A stretch of 64,000 bases of DNA from Methanobacterium sp. UBA44 (GTDB taxonomy: Archaea; Methanobacteriota; Methanobacteria; Methanobacteriales; Methanobacteriaceae): positions 62,001-126,000 of the forward strand of contig DACV01000002.1 in assembly GCA_002494885.1 (NCBI GenBank). Direction: 5' to 3'. A program made the translations under genes and the position numbers. Each line of letters starts with the position of its first letter. Within the stretch, counting starts at the first letter, position 1. Shown piece by piece: positions 26,684 to 36,042 of the stretch. The notes under the pieces were generated by a model, which was given only the letters and a program-made list of their open reading frames with translations, was not told where the DNA came from and ran no database searches.

Positions 26684-26774
26684 ACTCTACCAAAATGTAT
26701 GAGACATTATAAGAAAAGATTTAAATTAAGCGAACTTAAACTCAGTTTTAACTCTACCAAAATGCATGAGACAT
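26684..26774 (+). repeat. Pair of 24-bp direct repeats upstream of a small membrane-protein gene
   Basis: ACTCTACCAAAATG followed by (T/C)ATGAGACAT occurs at 26684-26707 and again at 26751-26774, 67 bases apart, with a single base difference. The second copy ends 13 bases before the ATG of the 38-codon gene at 26787. Operator or mRNA-leader sites are plausible. Confidence 0.8.
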
Positions 26775-26786
26775 AGAGGTGGCTTT

Positions 26787-26903
26787 ATGATAGAAATAGT
26801 AGTTGGAGCTCTAATTTTAATGATATTTTTATCTGGTGTTTTACTGCTTGGAATTAAAAAACAGAAAGAATTGGAAGAAGCTTCCAGGTTAGTATACAGA
26901 TAA
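26787..26903 (+). CDS. Putative 38-residue single-span membrane protein
   Basis: The frame runs from ATG 26787 to TAA 26901-26903. An excellent ribosome site, GAGGTGG, precedes the ATG. The product has a hydrophobic helix (IVVGALILMIFLSGVLLLGI) followed by a charged tail KKQKELEEASRLVYR, so it should span the membrane once with the tail inside. The function is unknown. The pair of 24-base repeats just upstream may control it. Confidence 0.55.
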   Translation: MIEIVVGALILMIFLSGVLLLGIKKQKELEEASRLVYR

Positions 26904-26970
26904 ACATATTTAATATCATCTTTTAGGGCTTTAATTAATTTTTTTATTTAAAACAAATTTTTACAGGTAT

Positions 26971-26992
26971 CCTAAAATAATCTAATTTTAAC
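26971..26992 (-). repeat. Isolated degenerate CRISPR repeat
   Basis: CCTAAAATAATCTAATTTTA plus AC agrees with 22 bases of the array repeat in 20 positions. The eight-base ATTTCAAT end (the crRNA handle side) is lost. It lies about 790 bases left of the array and overlaps the end of the 59-codon gene. Confidence 0.6.
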
Positions 26993-27167
26993 TTATAAAT
27001 TTTAATTCTTTTACCACAACAGACATTGCGTTATCTCTTAAAACCACTTTTTGAGCTTTATGCTTTCCTGATTTTACAATTACTTTGGTTTTTGAAATTT
27101 GCCTTGCTTCACAAACTATTCTATCGCCTTTTATAGTGCTACCCATTTTAGTATAAACTTTTGACAT
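26988..27167 (-). CDS. Small basic protein downstream of RHH regulator
   Basis: A 59-codon frame (ATG 27167) begins two bases after the stop of the ribbon-helix-helix gene, which indicates one transcript. The product is Lys/Val rich (KMGSTIKGDRIVCEARQISK, KVIVKSGKHKAQKV) and probably a small beta barrel. I do not recognise it. As partner of an RHH gene it could be the second half of a toxin-antitoxin-like pair, but no toxin motif is visible. Its last codons overlap the remnant CRISPR repeat. Confidence 0.6.
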   Translation of the reverse strand: MSKVYTKMGSTIKGDRIVCEARQISKTKVIVKSGKHKAQKVVLRDNAMSVVVKELKFIS

Positions 27168-27169
27168 TT

Positions 27170-27490
27170 TTATGTTTCTCCTAAGTGTCCTTCTTCTATA
27201 AGTTCTTCTGTTATATGTATTACAAGTTCCAGATCTAATTCTAAATCATCTGCTACTTCATCCTGGTAAGCTTTTTGGTATTTTTCGTAATATCCCAAAA
27301 CTTCTTTTTTAGCAGTATCGTAATCAACATCACGAATCTTGATTACTTCTATTGATTTTAGTTTGTCTCGTATAGCTTCCCTTGCAAAGTCGGAGTTGCT
27401 TAAGAAAAATCCTGCTTCTATTAAATGGTTTATTTTTTCGTATTCTTTCGAGGTTACTTTTGTACCCACTGTTTTATTTACATAGGTCAT
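27170..27490 (-). CDS. Ribbon-helix-helix (CopG-like) regulator
   Basis: This 106-residue protein has an RHH DNA-binding part: the beta strand VNKTVGTKVTSKEYEKINHL and the helix pair GFFLSNSDFAREAIRDKLKS (residues 3-50). An acidic C-terminal helix follows (ADDLELDLELVIHITEEL) for protein binding. It starts at ATG 27490, only about 25 bases from its TATA box, so the mRNA may be leaderless. A 12-base perfect palindrome overlaps the promoter, and self-repression is likely. The 59-codon gene follows in the same unit. Confidence 0.78.
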   Translation of the reverse strand: MTYVNKTVGTKVTSKEYEKINHLIEAGFFLSNSDFAREAIRDKLKSIEVIKIRDVDYDTAKKEVLGYYEKYQKAYQDEVADDLELDLELVIHITEELIEEGHLGET

Positions 27491-27504
27491 ACTATATATT
27501 ATGC

Positions 27505-27521
27505 ATAGTTAACTATATAAA
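27505..27521 (-). promoter_or_regulatory. Promoter with palindromic operator of the RHH gene
   Basis: ATAGTTAACTAT at 27505-27516 is a perfect 12-base palindrome. On the minus strand it directly follows and partly overlaps the TATA box TTTATATAG (about 27513-27521). Bound RHH protein would block TBP/TFB or the polymerase. Confidence 0.6.
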
Positions 27522-27655
27522 ACTTCAGATGGGAAATATGGTAAGAATAATTTTCAAACAATTTTAAAATTCCCTTCCTGCAACATTTTTTTAAAATCAA
27601 AATAATTACAATACCCTAAATCATATTTCTCTATCATTTCAATGATTTCAATCCC

Positions 27656-27772
27656 CTCAAAAATCGAAGATTTTTTGAGAACTCAAACACGAAGCCTGCA
27701 AAAACTAGTTTTTTGCGGCGTCAAAATTCTCTGAATTTTTACAGTGTTTGGTGCATCAAAAACCACAGGTTT

Positions 27773-27777
<5 letters not shown>
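27656..27777. repeat. Run of four small hairpins at the leader-distal end of the CRISPR array
   Basis: Four palindromes follow each other: 27656-27679 (CTCAAAAATC / GATTTTTTGAG, one bulge), 27698-27716 (centred on CTAG), 27723-27739 (AAAATTC-TCT-GAATTTT) and 27755-27777 (10-bp stem, ACA loop). The linkers contain GCGGCGT, GTGTTTGGTGC and AGCGC. The last hairpin runs directly into the degenerate terminal CRISPR repeat. Just before the run, 27645-27654 reads ATTTCAATCC, the same ten bases that begin each CRISPR repeat. Confidence 0.75.
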
Positions 27778-28780
<1,003 letters not shown>

Positions 28781-28905
28781 TTGAATGGCTGGGTAAACAT
28801 TTTAACAATTCATAAATACAAGTTATGGTCTATTCGGGACTTAAATAACTTCAGGTTATTTTAATATTGCTCTATAAAAACCAGACACAAACGATCAATA
28901 ATATA

Positions 28906-28969
28906 AACTCTAAGAGTTAAAACTCTCAAATACGTAGTGTTTGAGGCACAAAAAATCGAAGATTTTTTG
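28906..28969. repeat. Two small hairpins on the leader side of the CRISPR array
   Basis: 28906-28918 reads AACTC-TAA-GAGTT. 28949-28969 has a 9-bp stem CAAAAAATC / GATTTTTTG with a GAA loop, nearly the same hairpin as at 27656-27679 on the other side of the array. The linker contains TAGTGTTTGAGGCAC, similar to linkers in the 41-kb hairpin run. Confidence 0.7.
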
Positions 28970-29081
28970 AGTGTAATTAAAGAAAGCTATCAAATGAAAT
29001 AATAAACAAAGAAATTAAGATACATGAAAATCTTATTTATTAAAATTATGTTTTATCTATTTATTAAGCAAGGTGGAGCTA

Positions 29082-30371
29082 ATGGAAATATCAAGACCCA
29101 GAGGGACAAGGGATTTCCTATTTAAGGAAATGAAAGAGAGAAAATACGTTGAAAACACATTAAGAAGAGTATTTGAAAATTATGGTTACGGTGAAATAAA
29201 AACACCAATTTTTGAGGATCTCAAACTTTTTACCACAAAATCAGGAGAGGCAATCAAAGAGGAAATCTATCACTTTAAAGATAAGGGAAATCGTGATTTA
29301 GCATTAAGACCCGAATTAACAGCACCAGTTGCAAGACTTTACCTCAATGAACTTCAAAGACAGGCAAAACCAATTAAAATGTATTATTTTGGAAGCTGTT
29401 TCAGGTATGAAAGACCTCAGGCAGGTAGATTCAGGCAATTCTGGCAGTTTGGATGTGAGTTAATTGGGGGAAAATCTCCAGAAGCTGAAGCAGAAGTAAT
29501 TACCATGGCTGCCCATGCTTTAGAAGAACTTGGATTAAAGGATTATGAATTCCATATTGGAAATCTGGGAATTATCAGAAGTCTATTAAATGATGCTGAA
29601 GTTGCTGCAGGCGATCAGGAAAAAATAATGGGTTTAGTTGATAAAGGAGACGTTGAGGAACTTGAAAACTTATTGAATAACTTAGATGTGTCTCCAGGCC
29701 TTAAAGAAACTCTTTTAAATTTAATTGGAATGAAAGGACATAAAGAAGTCATAGAAAAAGTTAGAAACGTTATAGAAAATTGTAAAGGCGCTTTTAAGTC
29801 TTTAAATGATCTTGAAAAACTTTTAAATACCCTTGAAACATTTGGATTTACAAATTACATTGTAAATTTAGGTATAGCAAGGGGACTGGACTATTACTCT
29901 GGAATTGTATTCGAAATTTATGTACATGGACTTGGAGCACAAAAACAAATAAGTGGTGGTGGAACCTATAATTTAATAGAAGTGTTTGGCGGCGAGCCAG
30001 TAGGATCTACAGGATTTGCCTTTGGATTTGACAGAGTCATGGGGGCCCTTGAAAAGCAGAATACAGAGATTCCGGTTAAAGGACATATAGATATATTTGT
30101 TGCGCCGTTGTCTTGGGAAATGAGAGATGAGGCGTTTAAAATAACCCAAAATTTGAGGAAAAAAGGTATCAAAACTGATGTAGATCTTGCAAAGCGAAAA
30201 ACTAAAAAGATATTGTCATATGCAGATAATCTGGGGGCAAAATACGTAGTTTTAGTGGGTGCAAGAGATATAGGGGCCGGAAAAGTTACCTTAAAAAATA
30301 TGGAGTCTGGAGATCAGCAGCTTGTTGATTTAGATGACTTATGCAGAAAATTAGGGCATGAAATGGGATGA
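29082..30371 (+). CDS. hisS: Histidyl-tRNA synthetase
   Basis: This class II synthetase of 429 residues charges tRNA-His. Motifs are visible: LRPELTAPVARLY, motif 2 FRYERPQAGRFRQFWQFG, the His-binding GLDYYSGIVFE, and GGGTYNLI followed by motif 3 GFAFGFDRVMG. The C-terminal anticodon-binding domain begins near residue 330. ATG 29082 is chosen because AGGTGG ends five bases before it; the GTG at 29073 overlaps that site. hisI begins five bases after the stop. Confidence 0.97.
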   Translation: MEISRPRGTRDFLFKEMKERKYVENTLRRVFENYGYGEIKTPIFEDLKLFTTKSGEAIKEEIYHFKDKGNRDLALRPELTAPVARLYLNELQRQAKPIKMYYFGSCFRYERPQAGRFRQFWQFGCELIGGKSPEAEAEVITMAAHALEELGLKDYEFHIGNLGIIRSLLNDAEVAAGDQEKIMGLVDKGDVEELENLLNNLDVSPGLKETLLNLIGMKGHKEVIEKVRNVIENCKGAFKSLNDLEKLLNTLETFGFTNYIVNLGIARGLDYYSGIVFEIYVHGLGAQKQISGGGTYNLIEVFGGEPVGSTGFAFGFDRVMGALEKQNTEIPVKGHIDIFVAPLSWEMRDEAFKITQNLRKKGIKTDVDLAKRKTKKILSYADNLGAKYVVLVGARDIGAGKVTLKNMESGDQQLVDLDDLCRKLGHEMG

Positions 30372-30375
30372 TCAT

Positions 30376-30774
30376 ATGAATATAACAGAAAGCGGATTGA
30401 ACTTCAGACATAAAGTAGGAGATCAGGAACTGGTCATAGCAGTAGCTCAAGATTATAAGACCTCAGAGGTTCTTATGGTGGCATTTATGAATCGTGAAGC
30501 TCTTCAAAAGACGATAGATACAAAAAAAGCACATTACTGGAGTACTTCACGCCAGAAGATATGGCTTAAGGGCGAAAGTTCAGGAAACTTCCAGGAAGTA
30601 AAGGAGATACTGGTTGACTGTGATGAAGATGCTGTACTTATTAAAATCAGTCAAAAAGGCGGCGCATGTCATGAAGGTTATGAATCGTGCTTTTTTAGGG
30701 AGCTGAAGGATAATAAATTGGAAATTGTTGGAAATAAGGTTTTTGAACCTGATGAAGTTTATAAAAAAGATTAA
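30376..30774 (+). CDS. hisI: Phosphoribosyl-AMP cyclohydrolase
   Basis: This 132-residue enzyme opens the ring of phosphoribosyl-AMP in histidine synthesis. It has the conserved VAFMNREAL, HYWSTSRQKIWLKGESSGN, the metal-binding DCDEDAVLI, and the Zn Cys pair in GGACHEGYESCFFRE. No HisE domain is fused. ATG 30376 (MNITESGLNF) is preferred because it does not overlap hisS; placing it after hisS links tRNA charging with histidine synthesis. Confidence 0.96.
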   Translation: MNITESGLNFRHKVGDQELVIAVAQDYKTSEVLMVAFMNREALQKTIDTKKAHYWSTSRQKIWLKGESSGNFQEVKEILVDCDEDAVLIKISQKGGACHEGYESCFFRELKDNKLEIVGNKVFEPDEVYKKD

Positions 30775-30801
30775 ATTGATTTTAAGATACAGGAGAGAAA
30801 T

Positions 30802-32628
30802 ATGATGAGAATTGTTCCAGATACGAGCGTAATTGTAGATGGAAGGATAACTAAAATTGTTCAGAAAGATGAATTCAGAGGCTCAGAAGTAATAATACCA
30901 GTGGCTGTTGTATCCGAATTGGAAAATCAGGCTAACAGGGGGAGAGAAACAGGTTTTAATGGTTTAGAAGAATTAAAGAATCTGCAGCAATTATACGCTG
31001 ATGGAACCATTGCACTAAATTATGTTGGAAAAAGACCAACTTTAGAACAGATATCTCTGGCAAGAGGCGGAGAAATAGATGCCATGATAAGAGATACAGC
31101 CCAGGATAACGACGCAACATTAATTACCAGTGATAAAGTGCAGACAGAAGTTGCAAAGGCCCAGGGACTTGATGTTGTTTATTACCAGCCCGAAATGGTT
31201 GAATATAAGGACCTGGAAATTACTAAGTACTTTGATGAAACCACAATGTCCATTCACCTGAAAGAAGATGTGGTTCCAATGGCCAAAAAAGGAACTCCCG
31301 GAAACATTAAACTTGTAAAGATCGGCTCAAGACCTATTAAATATGGCGAAATAGAAAGCATGGCCAGAGAAATCGTTGAAAGAGCAAAAAGTGACTTTAA
31401 AAGTTTTATTGAAATTGAAAGGGAAGGTGCAACAGTAGTCCAGTTTAGAGAATACAGAATATCAATTGCCAGACCTCCTTTTTCTGACGGATTTGAAATT
31501 ACAGTAGTTAGACCAGTTGCTAAAGTTTCACTTAGTGATTATAAACTTCCGGAGCAACTTATAGAAAGATTAAGGGAAAGGGCAAAAGGTATATTAATTT
31601 CAGGCCCTCCTGGTGCAGGTAAAACAACATTTGCCCAGGCGATTGCAGAATTTTACAGCAGAGACTTAAATTCAATAGTTAAAACAATGGAATCCCCTCG
31701 AGACCTGCAGGTTGGAAACGAAATAACTCAGTACGCACCTTTAGAACGAAGTATGGAAAAAACGGCAGATATTCTACTTTTAGTACGTCCAGATTACACT
31801 ATATATGATGAATTAAGGAAAACAAGAGACTTCAGGATTTTTGCAGACATGAGGCTTGCAGGAGTGGGTATGATTGGAGTGGTACACGCTACAAGGCCTA
31901 TAGATGCAATTCAAAGGGTAATTGGAAGGGTAGAACTTGGAATAATCCCTTCAATTGTGGATACAACCATTTTTATAAACGATGGAAACGTTGCAGCAGT
32001 TTATGATGTTGCCCTAACTGTAAAGGTTCCAACAGGGATGATAGAGGCAGATCTATCAAGACCAGTTATTGAAATCAGGGATTTTGAAACTGGAGACCTT
32101 GCCCATGAGATATATACCTACGGTGAGCAAACAATAGTTATGGAAGTGGGAGCAACTTCCTACGAAAAAACTCCAGTTCAAAAGATTGCAGAGCGAGAAA
32201 TAATAAAAGAAATTAAAAGAACAGTTCCTGGAGCACATATCGAAGTTGATATGAAATCTGATAAACGAGCAACTGTCTGGATGGATGAAGAACATATCCC
32301 AAGGTTAATTGGTAAAAAAGGAAAAACAATTGATGAAGTTGAAAAAAGAATAGGAATAAGTATTGGTGTTGAACCTTTTAAAGCAAGGGAAATTGAAGAA
32401 ACATCTGACATCGATGTTGAACTTTCTGGAAATTATGTGGTTTTGAATTTCACTAAAGATTCAGTAGGTACTCCTTTTGACATTATAGTGGATGGAGAAT
32501 ACTTATTTACAGCAACAGTTGGGAAAAAAGGAACTATTAAAATAAAAAAGGATATTGAACTTGCAACAATTATTCTGGATGCATTAAAACGAAATATTCC
32601 TATCCATGCAAGAATAAGAAATGAATAA
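30802..32628 (+). CDS. PIN-domain/ATPase/KH protein
   Basis: This 608-residue protein has three parts. Residues 1-130 form a PIN domain (VPDTSVIVDGR with catalytic Asp, ISLARGGEIDAMIRDTA, LITSDKVQ). Residues about 255-430 are a PilT/VirB11-like ATPase with Walker A SGPPGAGKTT and a Walker B region RDFRIFADMRLAGVG. Residues about 480-540 resemble a KH domain (RLIGKKGKTIDEVEKRIG). The set suggests an RNA-binding, ATP-driven nuclease, conserved in archaea but without a known substrate. ATG 30802 or 30805 follows CAGGAGAG. Confidence 0.9.
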   Translation: MMRIVPDTSVIVDGRITKIVQKDEFRGSEVIIPVAVVSELENQANRGRETGFNGLEELKNLQQLYADGTIALNYVGKRPTLEQISLARGGEIDAMIRDTAQDNDATLITSDKVQTEVAKAQGLDVVYYQPEMVEYKDLEITKYFDETTMSIHLKEDVVPMAKKGTPGNIKLVKIGSRPIKYGEIESMAREIVERAKSDFKSFIEIEREGATVVQFREYRISIARPPFSDGFEITVVRPVAKVSLSDYKLPEQLIERLRERAKGILISGPPGAGKTTFAQAIAEFYSRDLNSIVKTMESPRDLQVGNEITQYAPLERSMEKTADILLLVRPDYTIYDELRKTRDFRIFADMRLAGVGMIGVVHATRPIDAIQRVIGRVELGIIPSIVDTTIFINDGNVAAVYDVALTVKVPTGMIEADLSRPVIEIRDFETGDLAHEIYTYGEQTIVMEVGATSYEKTPVQKIAEREIIKEIKRTVPGAHIEVDMKSDKRATVWMDEEHIPRLIGKKGKTIDEVEKRIGISIGVEPFKAREIEETSDIDVELSGNYVVLNFTKDSVGTPFDIIVDGEYLFTATVGKKGTIKIKKDIELATIILDALKRNIPIHARIRNE

Positions 32629-32664
32629 ACTTTATAGATTTAATCGTTTTGAACAAGTGATATC

Positions 32665-33423
32665 ATGAAAATTGGAGTTTCTACACTGGCTTTATTCCCA
32701 ATGTCTCTTGAGGAGATATTAAATTACCTAAAAAACATCAATATAGAATATATTGAATTAATAAAAGAATATCCATATGATTCAATAGATCATGAACTTG
32801 TTAATTCCTATAATTTCAAAACAAGCATACATGCACCTCTTTCAGATGTCAATTTAGCGTCAGCTAATCATTCCATAAGAAAAGCTTCTGTTGAAGAAAT
32901 AAAAAATTCAATGGATTTGGCCGTTAAAATAGATGCTTCGGTTGTTGTTGTTCATCCAGGACATATGGCATTTTTAGCACGTAAATTCAAAGAGCAAATT
33001 AGGGCTAATAGTTTAAATTCACTTAAAGAATGCGCCCAATATGCTGAAGAGCTTGGATTAAAGATGTGCGTTGAAAACATGCCAGACATGGAAGGAATGC
33101 TTTGTAAGGACTTAGATGAACTTAATGAACTAACAAAAGAAATTAATGCTCTCATGACTCTTGATATTGGTCATGCGCATAATATGGGCATATCCATTGA
33201 GGATATGATTGGATATGATAATCTGGGACATATTCATCTCAGTGATAACGATGGTTCATTTGACAACCATGATGCAATCGGTAGCGAAAGTATTGACTTT
33301 GAATATCTCTTTAAAGGATTAAATGATATTAAATTTAATGGGATTTGTGTAATTGAGGTCAAACAGCAGAATGAGGTTTTAAAAAGTCTTAATTATATAT
33401 ATAATTTAAAAAGAGAATTTTAA
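32665..33423 (+). CDS. Sugar phosphate isomerase/epimerase-like TIM barrel protein
   Basis: This 252-residue protein belongs to the xylose-isomerase-like/AP endonuclease 2 superfamily. Metal ligand positions are visible: Glu in IEYIELIKEYP, His in IHAPLSD, VVHPGHM, Glu in CVENMPDM, LDIGHAHNMG, HLSDNDGSFDNHDAIG and the final Glu in CVIEVKQQ. The substrate cannot be told. ATG 32665 follows CAAGTGATATC. A short gap separates it from the PIN-ATPase gene, so they may be co-transcribed. Confidence 0.82.
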   Translation: MKIGVSTLALFPMSLEEILNYLKNINIEYIELIKEYPYDSIDHELVNSYNFKTSIHAPLSDVNLASANHSIRKASVEEIKNSMDLAVKIDASVVVVHPGHMAFLARKFKEQIRANSLNSLKECAQYAEELGLKMCVENMPDMEGMLCKDLDELNELTKEINALMTLDIGHAHNMGISIEDMIGYDNLGHIHLSDNDGSFDNHDAIGSESIDFEYLFKGLNDIKFNGICVIEVKQQNEVLKSLNYIYNLKREF

Positions 33424-33450
33424 ATCATTAGATTAACTCTCAGTTCATTT

Positions 33451-33567
33451 TTATTTTTCTTTCAGTTTTTTAATTAATCTATTTTTGTTTTTGACTTCAA
33501 ATGTGTATGTGTAATCAAAAAAAGGCCTTGCAAATTCCCTTGATTCTTCAGACATTTTCATGATCAT
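33451..33567 (-). CDS. Possible 38-residue basic protein
   Basis: A minus-strand frame from ATG 33567 (or 33561) to TAA 33451 encodes a protein with an acidic/aromatic start (SEESREFARPFFDYTYTFEV) and a Lys-rich end. GAAGGATGATC contains a plausible ribosome site. No family is recognised. It is tail to tail with the isomerase gene. Confidence 0.4.
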   Translation of the reverse strand: MIMKMSEESREFARPFFDYTYTFEVKNKNRLIKKLKEK

Positions 33568-34013
33568 CCTTCAGTATTTGATATAATTTCTCACTTATAA
33601 TATCATCTCTAAAACTAATTAAAGGCCTTTTGAAGGTTTTTAATTTAAATTTGGTAAATATTTTGAGCTTTTATATGATTTTATTAGATCTGGATGGGAA
33701 TTCTCAATTTTGGATATCACCTTCAATTATTATTTATTTTATCCTAAGTATGATATTAATCTGATGAAATACAATTGGTTGGATTTGAGGTGAAAAATAA
33801 TAATTAAAAAACAAAGGGAGTCTTTAAATTATGAAATGAGGAATAACCTCATATTTACAGATTCAAAAAATCAAGGGAATAAATTTATATAACCAAATTT
33901 TAAAGTTAAAATATCTATTTTCGAATCATGTATTGGATCATTCTTAAATATTGTTGATTAAATAATGTAATTAAGATAAAAATATTAATGATATTTAAAA
34001 TAGGGATTTTTTT
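33568..34013. other. AT-rich intergenic region before npdG
   Basis: No gene is seen. A short plus-strand stretch near 33775-33850 carries a GAGGTG ribosome-site-like sequence followed by only a few codons. A TATA-like AATTTATATAACC at about 33883-33895 may belong to npdG, with a leader of about 100 bases. Confidence 0.35.
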
Positions 34014-34685
34014 ATGAAAATTGCAATGATTGGTGGAACCGGAGATCAGGGAATAGGATTGGCAGTAAGATTTGTAAAAGCCGGCGAAAGTGTAATAATT
34101 GGCTCAAGAGACATTAAAAAAGCCGAAAATACTGTTGACCTAATAAAAAATATGTTAGATGGTGATGAAGCCAGAAATGTTATTGGAATGACCAGTGAAG
34201 AAGCAGCAGCAGAAGGGGACATTGCATTATTAACAGTACCTCTTCAAGCTCAAATGGTAACTTTAAGAAATGTAAAAGACCATTTAGAGAATAAAATATT
34301 GATTGATGCCACTGTTTCTTTAGATGGATGTATTGGAGGAAGCCCAACAAGATATATAGAGGTTTGGCAAGGATCTGCTGCAGAGCGTTCTGCCGAATTT
34401 TTAAAAGACAAAAATGTAAAAGTTGTATCTGCTTTTAACAACATAAGTGCTGCAAGTCTGTTAAATATTGGTGAAGAAGTGGAATGTGACTGTCTGATAT
34501 CTGGAGATGATGCAGAAGCTAAAAAAGAAGTCATAACTCTTGCTGAAAAAATTCCAGGCGTTAAAGCCATAGATTGTGGCCCTCTTGAAAATGCAAGAAT
34601 TGTGGAAAAGATTACTCCATTACTTATCAATCTTAATATTAGAAATAAGATAAAATTAGCAGGAATAAGGATAACCGGACTTTAA
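34014..34685 (+). CDS. npdG: F420-dependent NADP reductase
   Basis: This 223-residue enzyme moves hydride between F420H2 and NADP+, supplying NADPH for biosynthesis. It starts with the NADP Rossmann loop IGGTGDQGIGLAVRF and the phosphate-recognising GSRDIKKAE. Further family strands are LLTVPLQAQ, LIDATVSL and VVSAFNNISA. Length agrees with methanogen F420H2:NADP oxidoreductases. It is a single gene with its own upstream AT-rich region. Confidence 0.95.
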   Translation: MKIAMIGGTGDQGIGLAVRFVKAGESVIIGSRDIKKAENTVDLIKNMLDGDEARNVIGMTSEEAAAEGDIALLTVPLQAQMVTLRNVKDHLENKILIDATVSLDGCIGGSPTRYIEVWQGSAAERSAEFLKDKNVKVVSAFNNISAASLLNIGEEVECDCLISGDDAEAKKEVITLAEKIPGVKAIDCGPLENARIVEKITPLLINLNIRNKIKLAGIRITGL

Positions 34686-34763
34686 GACTAAACATTCTGA
34701 TTAGACTTTTGGAGCGGTTATAAAATAATCAGACTTAATTTAAATTAATTACAGTGAATTAAA

Positions 34764-35351
34764 ATGAAATACGTAAAAAAAACAGCTAAAGAAATAACTC
34801 AACATGCTATTAAAGTTATAGGTCGGATAGAAGAAGAAAGTGTCTCTCAAATGATAAATACAATTTTAAATGCAAAAAATGTATTTATTGTTGGAACAGG
34901 AAGATCTGAGCTCGTTGGAAAGATGTTTGCAATGAGGCTCATGCATCTTGGTTTTACAGTACACGTAGTTGGAGACGTAACAACTCCCGCAATTAGAGAA
35001 TCAGATTGTTTAATTGCAATATCAGGATCTGGAGAAACTAAAACTGTTACATTGGCTGCAGAAACAGCAAAAGAAGTCAATGCAAACGTTGTGGGGATAA
35101 CTGGAAATCCAGAATCAAGACTCAGAAAAAGTTTAGATGTTACAGTTAATATTAACAGTAAAACAAAAAGACCATGGAAATATTACACTTCAAACGTTTT
35201 AAAAGGCCATTACGATGATTTAACCCCTATGGGTACTCTTTTTGAAGACAGTACTCATTTATTCCTGGATGGGCTTATAGCTGAATTTATGGCGTATCTT
35301 GGTAAAAAAGAGATAGATCTTAAAAAGAGACATGCTATAATTGAAAAATAG
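34764..35351 (+). CDS. hxlB: 6-phospho-3-hexuloisomerase
   Basis: This 195-residue SIS-domain protein matches PHI of the ribulose monophosphate pathway, which methanogens use in reverse to make ribulose 5-phosphate and release formaldehyde. SIS motifs are GTGRSELVGKMFAMRLMHLG and AISGSGETKTVTLAAETAK; the C-terminal YDDLTPMGTLFEDSTHLFLDGL is diagnostic. The hexulose-phosphate synthase partner is not in the window. endA follows closely. Confidence 0.93.
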   Translation: MKYVKKTAKEITQHAIKVIGRIEEESVSQMINTILNAKNVFIVGTGRSELVGKMFAMRLMHLGFTVHVVGDVTTPAIRESDCLIAISGSGETKTVTLAAETAKEVNANVVGITGNPESRLRKSLDVTVNINSKTKRPWKYYTSNVLKGHYDDLTPMGTLFEDSTHLFLDGLIAEFMAYLGKKEIDLKKRHAIIEK

Positions 35352-35366
35352 TTATTGTGATTTACC

Positions 35367-35870
35367 ATGAATTCAGAGTTATCAGGAAATTTAGTTGTAA
35401 TTAAAGATAAAAAAAGTATTAAACTCCATGAAAAAAGCCATTATGGAAATATGAGTGATGAAGGGTTACAGATAACCCTTATTGAAGCTCTTTATCTTGC
35501 TGAAAAAGGCAAATTAAAAATTTTAAAGAAAGGAAAAATAATCTCAATTGAGGAAATGTTTCAAAAAATTCGTAAAGAGAATCTATTCATAAAATATCTT
35601 GTTTACAGTGATCTTAGGAATAGGGGATATATTGTTAAAACAGGATTTAAATACGGCTCTGAATTCAGACTTTATGAAAGAGGAAAATCTCCCGGAGATG
35701 GACATTCAGATTACCTGGTAAAAGTTATATCTGAAAATTATGAAATTTCTGCAACCGATTTTTCAAGTTATGTTAGAGTGGCCCATGGAGTAAACAAGAA
35801 ACTCCTTTTTGCTGTTGTAGATGAAGAAAATGACATTACCTATTATAATGTAGAATGGACAAGACCATAA
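35367..35870 (+). CDS. endA: tRNA-intron endonuclease
   Basis: This 167-residue protein is the short homotetrameric form of archaeal splicing endonuclease, which cuts bulge-helix-bulge introns. The C-terminal catalytic domain includes YLVYSDLRNRGYIVKTGFKYG, the Tyr in FRLYERG, the His in GDGHSDYLV and the Lys in GVNKKLLFAVVD. It lies 15 bases after hxlB. Confidence 0.95.
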   Translation: MNSELSGNLVVIKDKKSIKLHEKSHYGNMSDEGLQITLIEALYLAEKGKLKILKKGKIISIEEMFQKIRKENLFIKYLVYSDLRNRGYIVKTGFKYGSEFRLYERGKSPGDGHSDYLVKVISENYEISATDFSSYVRVAHGVNKKLLFAVVDEENDITYYNVEWTRP

Positions 35871-36042
35871 AAAAAATGATCTTATTCTTTAATTTTAAAT
35901 TAAAGACTTATTAAGTGAGAAAAACAACTTTAAGACCATTAGAGAAGAAACATGCCATATATTTCGCTGATTTAGAAAAGAAGGATTTTATAAAAAGTAA
36001 TATTTACTTATTTAAATTTAAATCTTAATTAAGGTGAACAAA

